Below, piece by piece: positions 17,905-25,609 of a DNA stretch of 64,000 nt (position 1 is the stretch's first letter; each line of letters begins with the position of its first letter). This DNA is from Polyangiaceae bacterium (GTDB taxonomy: Bacteria; Myxococcota_A; Polyangia; Polyangiales; Polyangiaceae). The translations under genes and the position numbers were made by a program. The DNA lies in the NCBI GenBank assembly GCA_016715885.1, contig JADJXL010000025.1, positions 186,001 to 250,000 on the forward strand, written 5' to 3'. The notes beneath the pieces are model-generated. The model was given only the letters and a program-made list of their open reading frames with translations. It was not told the DNA's origin and ran no database searches.

Positions 17905-19902
17905 TCAAAAGTCGCGTAGCGGGACCACGGGCATCGGAAACGCGTGCAGAAACGTCAAGACGAACTCGCCCGGAAATGGGCCGTTCGGAGCCGCAGAACG
18001 CGTGAGAGGAATACCCCAGTCGATTCGCCAAACATCACGCGAAAATTGCGGAAAAACAGCACGTAACCCCACGCCGACACCGTGCTTGATCCGCATCTCG
18101 TCCCACCCATCGAACGCATCGCCCACATCCCAAAACGCAACTGCCCCCGTTTGTACCGACAAGATGTCGATCGACCGCGTGCGAAATTCGACGTTCAACG
18201 AGACCACATCCGCTCCGAAGTACGCCTGCGTCGAATACCCACGCAGACGCGTGTCTCCACCAAGCACCGTTCGACGGTTCATGTAGTTGCGGATCCGATG
18301 AAGCACACGCGCGTCGAACACGAGCCGCCCAATTGGAGTGCGCGGACTGTGCACCCGAGCGCCCACATCGATCGAGGCATCGGCCACGCGCTCCGGCTCG
18401 ACCTCCATGATCGCCTCGGCATACGCGCGCGCCATGCCATCCCCAAGCGGCACCGTGTAGCTCCCACTGACCATCGACCCGAAAAAGTTTCTGCTCGAAC
18501 CAATCGCGCGAAAGACCGGATATACGCGAACGTAGATGTCGTGCCCGACGCGTATGTCTTCCTGCAAGCCGAGCGTGTTGAGATCGAGCACGCGCATGAA
18601 GCGCGTCGAATACGCGCGCATCTGAGCAAACGGCCCAATCTGCGTGTCGCTCCGGGGAAGAAATGATTCGAACTCACGAGCTGCGAGCGGATCGTATGAG
18701 GACAAATCAAATGGACGATACACTCGACGATTCGCTTCGATGCCCAGCGTAAAGTCGTGCTTGGTGAGCGTGCCGAAAGAACGTACGACACGGTAGGAAC
18801 CGCTGAGCACATCGGCGCGATACCGAAACGGAATGTCGTCTGCGGCTTCGGTCGACTTCGCATCGAAGAGCGCCACTTGCCCACGCACGTAACGCCGATC
18901 GATCTCGTATCGCCAACCGACCTCCGCCATGTACGACCACGGCGCGCGCGTCGAGAAGAGCGGCTGCCCATACGTGAGCGTTCCGAACGATCCTTCGGGC
19001 TGCGCGGATTCTCGGTTGAGCACGAAGTTCGCCTCGGCGCGAAGGCGCAAACGACTGCCCCCGACTCGCGGGATCGTGTAGCGCGCACCAAACGCGAACG
19101 TTTCCGGCTGAAGGTACAGATTGACCGACGCCGCGTGATGCGTGCCGAATAAATTTTCTTCACTCGGTTGGACCAGCAAGTATTCGAACCGGCCCGAGGC
19201 AAAGCGAAAGTTCGAATTGAGCCGCAAGCTCCATACGTCCTTGGTCGCCACGACGAGACGCACTCGATCCGGGGCACTGCCTCGCACCGCAAACACGATC
19301 ACCAACGAGAACTGCGGAATCGCCCGTAAGTTGCGCGCTGTTTCGTCCGCCAAGTCCTGTCGGAATCGCTGCCCTTGTTCGAGCAAGATTTCGCGGCGAA
19401 TGACGTAGCTGCGCGTGCGCGCGTGAAAGATGTTCAGAAAGTTCGGCGCAGGATCGCGCTGCTCGATCACATCGAGCGCCACGACGTCGATGCCTTCGAT
19501 GATCTTGCCGTCGGCCTCTTCATCCGCCGTGGCTTTATGCTCACGGAGATAGTCCGACATCGTCTGCCGCTCGTACGGCGAATACACGGGCCGCGGCAGC
19601 GCGTCGGCGTCAGTGCCTTGCGCTCGAGCATTCGAGGTGGCGACGAGAAGGATTAGAGCGAGGGTTTGTCCGAGACCGGCGGGTACGTTGCGGTGACGTT
19701 GATTTTGTACTTCACGTACTGATGCGGAATCGCAGGCCAGTCTGGCTTGGGCATCGCGCGCGTCACGCAGCGGAGGAGCCCCTTGAGCTTTTCTTTCTTG
19801 ACCGATGACGACTTGCCGGAAAAGAGGTTTGTCCTTTTCCTCCTGAAGTCGAACTCGAAGACGAAGCTGACAGTTATCGGATTCTTTCCCGTTGGCGCGC
19901 AC
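17905..19902 (-). CDS. BamA/TamA-like outer membrane beta-barrel protein; start unresolved
   Basis: A POTRA-like domain (YVIRREILLEQGQRFRQDLAD, NLRAIPQFSLVIVFAVRG) is followed by a long beta-barrel region of alternating strands ending in PLRDF with a terminal Phe, as in Omp85-family proteins. Its role is presumably insertion of proteins or lipids into the outer membrane. The start is puzzling. A signal peptide (LALILLVATSNARAQ) begins near 19670, but no ATG, GTG or TTG lies in this frame between the internal ATG at 19560 and a GTG at 19902. Using 19902 would overlap the upstream gene by about 250 bp. Either an unusual start codon is used or an indel is present. The coordinates give the open frame; the mature part begins near 19615. 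Confidence 0.8.
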   Translation of the reverse strand: MRANGKESDNCQLRLRVRLQEEKDKPLFRQVVIGQERKAQGAPPLRDARDAQARLACDSASVREVQNQRHRNVPAGLGQTLALILLVATSNARAQGTDADALPRPVYSPYERQTMSDYLREHKATADEEADGKIIEGIDVVALDVIEQRDPAPNFLNIFHARTRSYVIRREILLEQGQRFRQDLADETARNLRAIPQFSLVIVFAVRGSAPDRVRLVVATKDVWSLRLNSNFRFASGRFEYLLVQPSEENLFGTHHAASVNLYLQPETFAFGARYTIPRVGGSRLRLRAEANFVLNRESAQPEGSFGTLTYGQPLFSTRAPWSYMAEVGWRYEIDRRYVRGQVALFDAKSTEAADDIPFRYRADVLSGSYRVVRSFGTLTKHDFTLGIEANRRVYRPFDLSSYDPLAAREFESFLPRSDTQIGPFAQMRAYSTRFMRVLDLNTLGLQEDIRVGHDIYVRVYPVFRAIGSSRNFFGSMVSGSYTVPLGDGMARAYAEAIMEVEPERVADASIDVGARVHSPRTPIGRLVFDARVLHRIRNYMNRRTVLGGDTRLRGYSTQAYFGADVVSLNVEFRTRSIDILSVQTGAVAFWDVGDAFDGWDEMRIKHGVGVGLRAVFPQFSRDVWRIDWGIPLTRSAAPNGPFPGEFVLTFLHAFPMPVVPLRDF

Positions 19903-20300
19903 GCTGTGTTTTCTCGGATGGCGCGGGCGAGGCTATCTTCGAAGAACGTCACGTGATCACATCGCTCGGGCGCCGTCTTTCCTGGACCTGGATTCTGGCA
20001 GCGAATCGTCTTGAAGGGAGACAAGGAGACGGGCGGCGGACCTGCATCGATCACGAACACGGGAGGCGGAGCGGCGGCGTCTGGGACACCTGCATCGGAA
20101 GCGACGGCAGCGTCTGCAGACGGAATCGATTCGGGCTTGGGCCTACGCCAGAGGTAGAGAGGCACGGCAACGAGGATCATGCCCGCGACGAGCGCGATGA
20201 TAATCTGCACTCGGACGGGACGATCCCCACCACCGCGACCGAGATACCGGTACGGAGACGGTTGGGACGGAGGGCTCGACGATAGCGGGGAGCGATTCAT
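19653..20300 (-). CDS. Membrane-anchored protein of unknown function with periplasmic C-terminal domain
   Basis: A short basic cytoplasmic N-terminus precedes one membrane segment (VQIIIALVAGMILVAVPLYLW). An Asp/Ala/Pro linker and a C-terminal domain follow. The domain includes CQNPGPGKTAPERCDHVTFF, ITVSFVFEFDFRRKRTNLF and LRCVTRAMPKPDWP, with spaced cysteines. The general layout (membrane segment, linker, domain with paired Cys and a strand-rich core) recalls AgmX/PglI-type C-terminal domains of myxobacteria, but I cannot confirm membership. It lies 18 bp after the kinase-FHA gene and directly before the BamA-like gene, so it is probably in one transcript. Confidence 0.8.
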   Translation of the reverse strand: MNRSPLSSSPPSQPSPYRYLGRGGGDRPVRVQIIIALVAGMILVAVPLYLWRRPKPESIPSADAAVASDAGVPDAAAPPPVFVIDAGPPPVSLSPFKTIRCQNPGPGKTAPERCDHVTFFEDSLARAIRENTACAPTGKNPITVSFVFEFDFRRKRTNLFSGKSSSVKKEKLKGLLRCVTRAMPKPDWPAIPHQYVKYKINVTATYPPVSDKPSL

Positions 20301-20318
20301 CGTCGCCCGTACGTGGGG

Positions 20319-22007
20319 TTAATCGAGCAGGGTATGAGCCGGTCGTCCCGGCTCGCCCTTCACGATGGTGGCACTTAGTTCCAGCGACTCGGGCAAAGTT
20401 CCTTGAACCTGCGAGAGGACTTGCTCGACCACATGCCTGGATTCTTCGAGTGAATGGCCGACCATGGAGACGACGAACTTCAGCGGCCCCGTCCGGCCCG
20501 CAACGACCGGTGTGAGGCTGAGCATGAGCATCTCCGTCAGGTCGACGACGCGCTGAGCGGCCTTTCGCAGCGCGAGCATTTCGAGGATCGTGGGCCGCTC
20601 GCTGACTTGGCGGTTCGGGCCACGAAGCTCGTAGCGCGCAACTTGCAAACTCACCTCGGCCCACTCGGCAAACAGACCATCTTCGTCGATGGCCTTCATG
20701 AGGTGTTCGCGCACGAGCAAGCCGGTGAGGCCATCGCGTTTGGCAAGATACTGCCGGGCGCGTTTGTGCGCGGGTGATTCGGGCGCGAAGCTGACGAGCT
20801 TCAAACGGCACTCGCCAACTTGAATTTCACCTCCGTGCATGAAGGTGATCTGGTTTTTCCGCTCGAACCCGTATTCGGAATAGCTGCCGTTGGTGCTGCC
20901 CAGGTCTTCGACCGTCCACGATCCGCCGTTGCAACGCAGGAGCGCGTGCTGTCCGCTGACCGTCGCTTCGGGCATCACCAAGTCTTGATCGGCACGGCGT
21001 CCGAGGTTCAAGACGGGTTTGTCCAAAGGAAGCAGTTGACCAACGATCTCGGGCGCGTTCGTCGCGTAGGTGAGCAGCAGCGACTGCGCGCCGGGCGTGA
21101 AGTTCGACGTCTGCGCGCGACCTGGGGGCGGGCCTGGTTCGAGGCGTTCGCGCGGGAGCGTAATGGGGCTCGTCGTGAGCTGAGTCGGATTGAAGAACCG
21201 CATGTGGCGCGCTTGCGGCCGCATGCTGGGATCTTCGTTCATTCCGCGGAAGATCTGCTTGGTCTCATCCGGCGACAAACCCGACGGCACGTCGAACATG
21301 ATCTGCTGACGCATCGGACGAGCGCGCGGTTTGTATCCAGGCTCGGGAACGCGGCACGTCCACATTTCCCAAAGCGTCAACACCATCGCGTAGACATCGT
21401 CGAGGTCGCTTGCGCCACCGTTTCGAAGACGCTCGGGCGACATGTAGTTCGGCGTTCCGCCATCGGGCGGAGCACCGGGACGACGCGCGGACGTACGAGC
21501 ACGTTCCTGCGCGAAGCCGAAGTCCAGGATCACGGCGCGCCCTTCGCTGACCATGACGTTGCCCGGTTTGAGATCGCCATGCACGAGGTTCTGGGCATGA
21601 ATCGCGGCGAGGCCACTACACACCTCGAACGCGATCTTGCGGAACTCGTCGGCGCTGTAGCCACCCTGTGCTTTCTTCTTTCGAATGTGCGTGTGCAGGG
21701 TTTGTCCAGGGATTTTCTCCATCACGAGGATGGGACCCCAAGGGCTCGGCGCGAGATCGTGCACGCGGCAAACATTTGGATGGCTGACCGATCGCGCGAG
21801 GAGTAGCTCCTGACGAAGCGCTTCGTCATCGCCGGGCATGCGCGACTCTTCGCGAACGACCTTCAGCGCGACCTCTTGCTGCGTCGACCGGTCGAAGGCG
21901 AGGAAGACCTCGCCCATGCCACCCTTGCCGAGGCTTTGTCGGATTTCGTAACGATCGTTGACAATCGTTCCGGGAGTGATCGGGGGGGGAGGAGTTCTTG
22001 TGGTCAC
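20319..22007 (-). CDS. Protein kinase-FHA-degenerate GGDEF fusion
   Basis: Residues 20-275 form a Hanks-type kinase domain: GKGGMGEVFLAFD, ALKVV and LDFGFAQ. The catalytic loop reads HGDLKPGN (143-150), with Gly in place of the usual Arg but the catalytic Asp kept. Residues 330-405 are an FHA phosphothreonine-binding domain (NLGRRADQDLVM, SGQHALL, DLGSTNGSY). Residues 424-555 match a GGDEF domain by the entry motif RDGLTGLLVREHLMKAI and by overall pattern. The signature position reads TGPLKF (506-511), so cyclase activity should be lost. No membrane segment is seen, so it is cytoplasmic. It is the first gene of the minus-strand unit running to 16668. Confidence 0.9.
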   Translation of the reverse strand: MTTRTPPPPITPGTIVNDRYEIRQSLGKGGMGEVFLAFDRSTQQEVALKVVREESRMPGDDEALRQELLLARSVSHPNVCRVHDLAPSPWGPILVMEKIPGQTLHTHIRKKKAQGGYSADEFRKIAFEVCSGLAAIHAQNLVHGDLKPGNVMVSEGRAVILDFGFAQERARTSARRPGAPPDGGTPNYMSPERLRNGGASDLDDVYAMVLTLWEMWTCRVPEPGYKPRARPMRQQIMFDVPSGLSPDETKQIFRGMNEDPSMRPQARHMRFFNPTQLTTSPITLPRERLEPGPPPGRAQTSNFTPGAQSLLLTYATNAPEIVGQLLPLDKPVLNLGRRADQDLVMPEATVSGQHALLRCNGGSWTVEDLGSTNGSYSEYGFERKNQITFMHGGEIQVGECRLKLVSFAPESPAHKRARQYLAKRDGLTGLLVREHLMKAIDEDGLFAEWAEVSLQVARYELRGPNRQVSERPTILEMLALRKAAQRVVDLTEMLMLSLTPVVAGRTGPLKFVVSMVGHSLEESRHVVEQVLSQVQGTLPESLELSATIVKGEPGRPAHTLLD

Positions 22008-22337
22008 GACGAGGAATGGTCGACCGACTCGTTACCGAAAGGGCCCCGAGTGCAGTGCTGGTTTGGCACAAGCGTCGTCCACTTTCGAGACGAGCGCAAC
22101 GAGGTCTTTTCATGATCGACCCCTCCAAGGCAAACGATTGCTGTTGCCCCGAGAGATTTTAGCTACTGCCGGGATACTTCCTCACACATTCACCTCATGT
22201 CCCAACCTCGTTCTCCACCTATGCCAACCCCAAACGTAGTGAGTCATGCATCGACGTCATGAGGCCTTGACGGCACGCTCGGTCACAGCCTACGGCCATT
22301 CATGGGTGCCGGTGTGACGCCCGCAGCGGAAAACATC
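22008..22337. other. Divergent intergenic region, promoters presumed
   Basis: This gap separates the minus-strand kinase-FHA gene from the plus-strand lipoprotein gene. It must hold the promoters of both. I see no convincing -35/-10 pair, no hairpin and no RNA gene in it. GAGGGG at about 22120-22125 lies too far from any start to be a ribosome-binding site. Confidence 0.5.
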
Positions 22338-23540
22338 ATGAAGCACACATCGAACACTTTGGAACGCGGCTTTGTACTCGGGTTTGTCATGGCCACTTGC
22401 GCGAGCGTAGCCGTGCTCGGATGCGGACCCGACGACAACGGAGGCACGACCAGCTCGAGCTCCAGCGGCAGCGGAGGTGGGGGTGGAGGGGGCGCGGGCA
22501 GTTGTCTCGACCCGTCGACACACGCAGATGTTTTGAGCATCAACGATTCGGGGTTCTGCGTCGTCGCCGCGTTCGACGCGGAATATGATCCCAACCATTT
22601 CATTGGGAACATCACGTGGGGGCGTCACGGGGGACTTTTGTTCACCCGCGCTGGCATGAACGGGCTCATCACCACGACTCGGTTTTTCGCTGCGCCCTCG
22701 GCCACGACGGGCAAACTCACAGGTGACTCGCTCGACATCCAAGTAGGACTCCCGAACGGGAGCTTCTTCGGCGGCTCGGCACTTGATCTGCCCTTCTTCA
22801 ATTGGACGCTCGTCAGCTACACCAATCCTGATCCGTTGGTCACCGGCGAGATCATTCTGATCCAAGGCACCAGCGTCGTGCTGCGCTACCCCATCAACGG
22901 GTTTTACTCGGCCGCTGCCGTGGGTGGAGGCATGGATCCACTTGGACGGCTCGTTTACTCGGGTTTGTCCCCGATCTTCAAGAACGCGACGAGCACGAAC
23001 GCGCTTTATGCTGCCGATGCATGCGGCGCCATCGGCAACATGCCGCGCCTCGTTTCCGACGGCGACATGACGTGCAAAGATTCGTTTGCGATCGAAACAT
23101 TTGGATCGGGATCGGGTCCCGTCGCAGCCGATCTGGCGGGCAACGTGTTCACCGTCATGCTGGGCGACATGGGACAAGAAGCACGCGGCTACGCGGCCGA
23201 CATGGTCAAGCGTGGGACCGATGCAGCCATGGGCACGTCCCTCTTCACGATTCCAGGCTTCGGCGGAAGCCTCGCCGCCGTCGCCCCCGATGACACCGGT
23301 AGTGGCGTAGTCGTCTTCCAGCCGTCGGACCCGACGACGTTCGAGTGGCTCGACGCCGTCGCACAGCGATACGCGATCGAGGGTGGCAAGGTCGTGGCTC
23401 AAGGCACCGTTGGACCGTTCATGACGAGTCCGACCAAGAACACGCAGTTCAACTTCACGACCGACGACCAAGGCCGCATCTGGATCGCCATCAAGCGATC
23501 CTCGGACTACGCCGTGCTCGTCGTGGCCCGAAAAGCGTGA
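22338..23540 (+). CDS. Lipoprotein of unknown function
   Basis: The start ATG at 22338 begins a lipoprotein signal peptide (GFVLGFVMATCASVAVLGC) with the lipidated Cys after VLG. A Ser/Gly-rich tether (TTSSSSSGSGGGGGGGAG) follows, and then a beta-strand-rich domain with phrases such as PVAADLAGNVFTVMLGDMG and TTDDQGRIWIAIK. The domain probably folds as a beta-propeller-like structure of the kind seen in myxobacterial surface lipoproteins. No catalytic motif is recognised. An in-frame extension to 22302 exists but lacks signal-like character. The minus-strand open frame over the same stretch is Arg-rich and taken as spurious. Confidence 0.82.
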   Translation: MKHTSNTLERGFVLGFVMATCASVAVLGCGPDDNGGTTSSSSSGSGGGGGGGAGSCLDPSTHADVLSINDSGFCVVAAFDAEYDPNHFIGNITWGRHGGLLFTRAGMNGLITTTRFFAAPSATTGKLTGDSLDIQVGLPNGSFFGGSALDLPFFNWTLVSYTNPDPLVTGEIILIQGTSVVLRYPINGFYSAAAVGGGMDPLGRLVYSGLSPIFKNATSTNALYAADACGAIGNMPRLVSDGDMTCKDSFAIETFGSGSGPVAADLAGNVFTVMLGDMGQEARGYAADMVKRGTDAAMGTSLFTIPGFGGSLAAVAPDDTGSGVVVFQPSDPTTFEWLDAVAQRYAIEGGKVVAQGTVGPFMTSPTKNTQFNFTTDDQGRIWIAIKRSSDYAVLVVARKA

Positions 23541-23871
23541 CGTCCTCCTGCTGCAAGGCCGCCATTGGATCGTCGACCGTCGCGGCGTTGGGGTGCTCGT
23601 CGCCGAGCGCCTGTCCTGAGATCCGCGACTGCATCGTGATCTGCCTGCCCTGATTCCGGTCCCGCCGCGGTAACGAAGGGGCCGCGTCCCCTGCCCCTTC
23701 GCCCGGACGAACCTCGATCCGGAAACAAATCGCCGCGGATCCACGAAATCTCTGTTCAGGTTAATTGACACCCGCGCGCTCGATCGGCAGACTTTTTGTC
23801 GAGCTTCGAGCACACCTTGGTGGGGGCCGATGCTCGTAGCGCGTTCCGAATCCGATCGGTCAGGTTCCCAT
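23541..23871. other. Intergenic region with a hairpin
   Basis: A gap of 331 bp lies between the lipoprotein gene and the PEGA-domain kinase. CGAAGGGG (23674-23681) and CCCCTTCG (23694-23701) are exact complements around a 12-nt loop, a possible factor-independent end of the upstream transcript though without a T-run. The kinase promoter is presumed to lie after it; TTAATTGACA at about 23761-23770 contains a TTGACA-like -35 hexamer. The -10 is not clear. Confidence 0.45.
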
Positions 23872-25518
23872 ATGTCCGAAATGGCCGAAAATCAGCCCGA
23901 AGCGATCGAAGAGCCGAAGGGCGGCGCCAATCAGCCCGATCCCCTCATCGGCAAGACGGTCGATGGTCGGTTCAAGATCATTGGCGTCATCGCTCGCGGA
24001 GGGATGGGGAAAGTTTATCGCGCCGAACAAGCGCCCCTCGGCCGCATTTGCGCGCTCAAAGTTTTGAGCCCCAAGTACGAAGGCGATCGCGATCCCGAGT
24101 TCCACAAGCGCTTCTTCCTCGAAGCTTCGATCGCCGCAAAGCTCACCCACCCGAACACGGTGACCGTGTTCGACTACGGGCAAAGCGACGAAATTTATTA
24201 CATCGCGATGGAGTTCGTCGACGGCAAGACGCTCCATCGTGTGCTTCGTCAGGAAGGACCGTTCAGCGAAGCGCGCACGTGTCACATCGCCCGGCAGATA
24301 TGTCGTTCGCTTCGCGAAGCGCACGGCATGGGCGTCGTGCATCGCGATCTCAAGCCCGGCAACGTGCTGCTCGCGCAGCACGGCGACGAAGGCGACAACG
24401 TCAAAGTGCTCGACTTCGGCCTCGTCAAAGACGTGACGGGTGAAGCCGAAGAGCTCACGCAACAAGGGCTGTTCATGGGTTCGCCCAAGTACATGGCCCC
24501 GGAGCAAATCGTTGGAGCCGACGTATCGGCACGCACCGACATCTACTCGCTCGGCGTCATGCTCTACGAGATGCTTTGCGGCAAAGTCCCTTTCGACAAA
24601 GGCCCCGGCGTCGGAACGCTCATGTCGCACGTGAACGATCCGCCGCCGCCGATGGAGCAATACAATCCAAACCTCGCCATCTCGGAAGAGATGGCATCCA
24701 TCGTGTACAAGTGCCTCGAGAAGGATCCGCAAAACCGTTTCGGCAGCATGGATGAGCTGCTCGGCGCACTGAAACGTTGCGGAGGTGGCGCAGACGAGCT
24801 CGGCATGACGGGCGCGTACACGTCGGGTGGGTATCCGTCACGGCGTCCACCGAGCGTCGATGGGGATTCGCTGCCACCTGGACGGCGTCCATCGGGCATT
24901 CCTTCGGCGAACGACAGCGGGCCTTCCGCGTCTTTGTCGCTTTCCGGCTCTCGCCCCGCGGCCCTTGGGTTCAGCGGTCCAAACACGATCACCGACCCGC
25001 TCGCCGGGTCGCAGTCGATCGTCATGGCTCCTCCGCCTGCGGACAAGAAACGATTTTTCCTGATCGTCGGAGTCCTCGTTCTGGGTTTCGCAGGCGTGAT
25101 CTTCACGCTCAATCAATCGCGCGGACCTACGGGCGAAAATCCAACGCCCACGCCGCCTCCGCCCACGCCATCCGTCGCGCCGGTCGTCAAGAGCGCCGCG
25201 CCCACCACACCCGCCAAAGTCGTGGATCGCGTGGTGCACATCGAGACGGATCCCGCAGGCGCGACAGTCTCCGTGAAAGACGGCCAAAATCTTTGCGAAA
25301 GCACGCCGTGCGAGGTTCCGTTCCACGGCGCCGAAGCAGCCGCCGACAAGATCCACAAGCTCACCGTGTCGAAGAAGGGCTACAAGTCGAAGGACATCAA
25401 GGTCTCGCCCGTCGACGACAAGGTCAAAGTCACCCTCGATGCCGTCGTGGTCCGCACCGCCCCTGCAAACACCGCGAAAACGACGACGCCCGGGTGGGCT
25501 CCCGATCCTTATAAGTAG
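23872..25518 (+). CDS. Hanks-type Ser/Thr protein kinase with C-terminal PEGA domain
   Basis: The kinase domain (about residues 30-290) has IARGGMGKVYRAE, ALKVLSPK, VVHRDLKPGN, VLDFGLVKD and GSPKYMAPEQI; all catalytic residues are present. A Ser/Pro/Gly linker leads to a membrane segment (FFLIVGVLVLGFAGVIFTL). Next come a Pro/Thr spacer and an extracytoplasmic PEGA-type domain (VHIETDPAGATVSVKDG, CEVPFHG, KLTVSKKGYKSKDI). PEGA domains are proposed to act as envelope anchors or sensors. I chose ATG 23872 (MSEMAENQ) over the in-frame ATG at 23830. The next gene, the TonB-dependent receptor, starts 91 bp downstream. Confidence 0.94.
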   Translation: MSEMAENQPEAIEEPKGGANQPDPLIGKTVDGRFKIIGVIARGGMGKVYRAEQAPLGRICALKVLSPKYEGDRDPEFHKRFFLEASIAAKLTHPNTVTVFDYGQSDEIYYIAMEFVDGKTLHRVLRQEGPFSEARTCHIARQICRSLREAHGMGVVHRDLKPGNVLLAQHGDEGDNVKVLDFGLVKDVTGEAEELTQQGLFMGSPKYMAPEQIVGADVSARTDIYSLGVMLYEMLCGKVPFDKGPGVGTLMSHVNDPPPPMEQYNPNLAISEEMASIVYKCLEKDPQNRFGSMDELLGALKRCGGGADELGMTGAYTSGGYPSRRPPSVDGDSLPPGRRPSGIPSANDSGPSASLSLSGSRPAALGFSGPNTITDPLAGSQSIVMAPPPADKKRFFLIVGVLVLGFAGVIFTLNQSRGPTGENPTPTPPPPTPSVAPVVKSAAPTTPAKVVDRVVHIETDPAGATVSVKDGQNLCESTPCEVPFHGAEAAADKIHKLTVSKKGYKSKDIKVSPVDDKVKVTLDAVVVRTAPANTAKTTTPGWAPDPYK

Positions 25519-25609
25519 CCGCACTCATCGATCCGCGTCGTCCCGTCGCAATTGACGAGCAGCCACGACACACGCTCGTGTAGAGTGGGGTTTGCCCGAG
25601 GAAATTGCC

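Noticed and set aside
22290..23813. Minus-strand open frame of 507 codons opposite the lipoprotein gene
   Set aside because: Arg/His/Gly-rich composition without a fold, opposite a gene with a signal peptide and lipobox.
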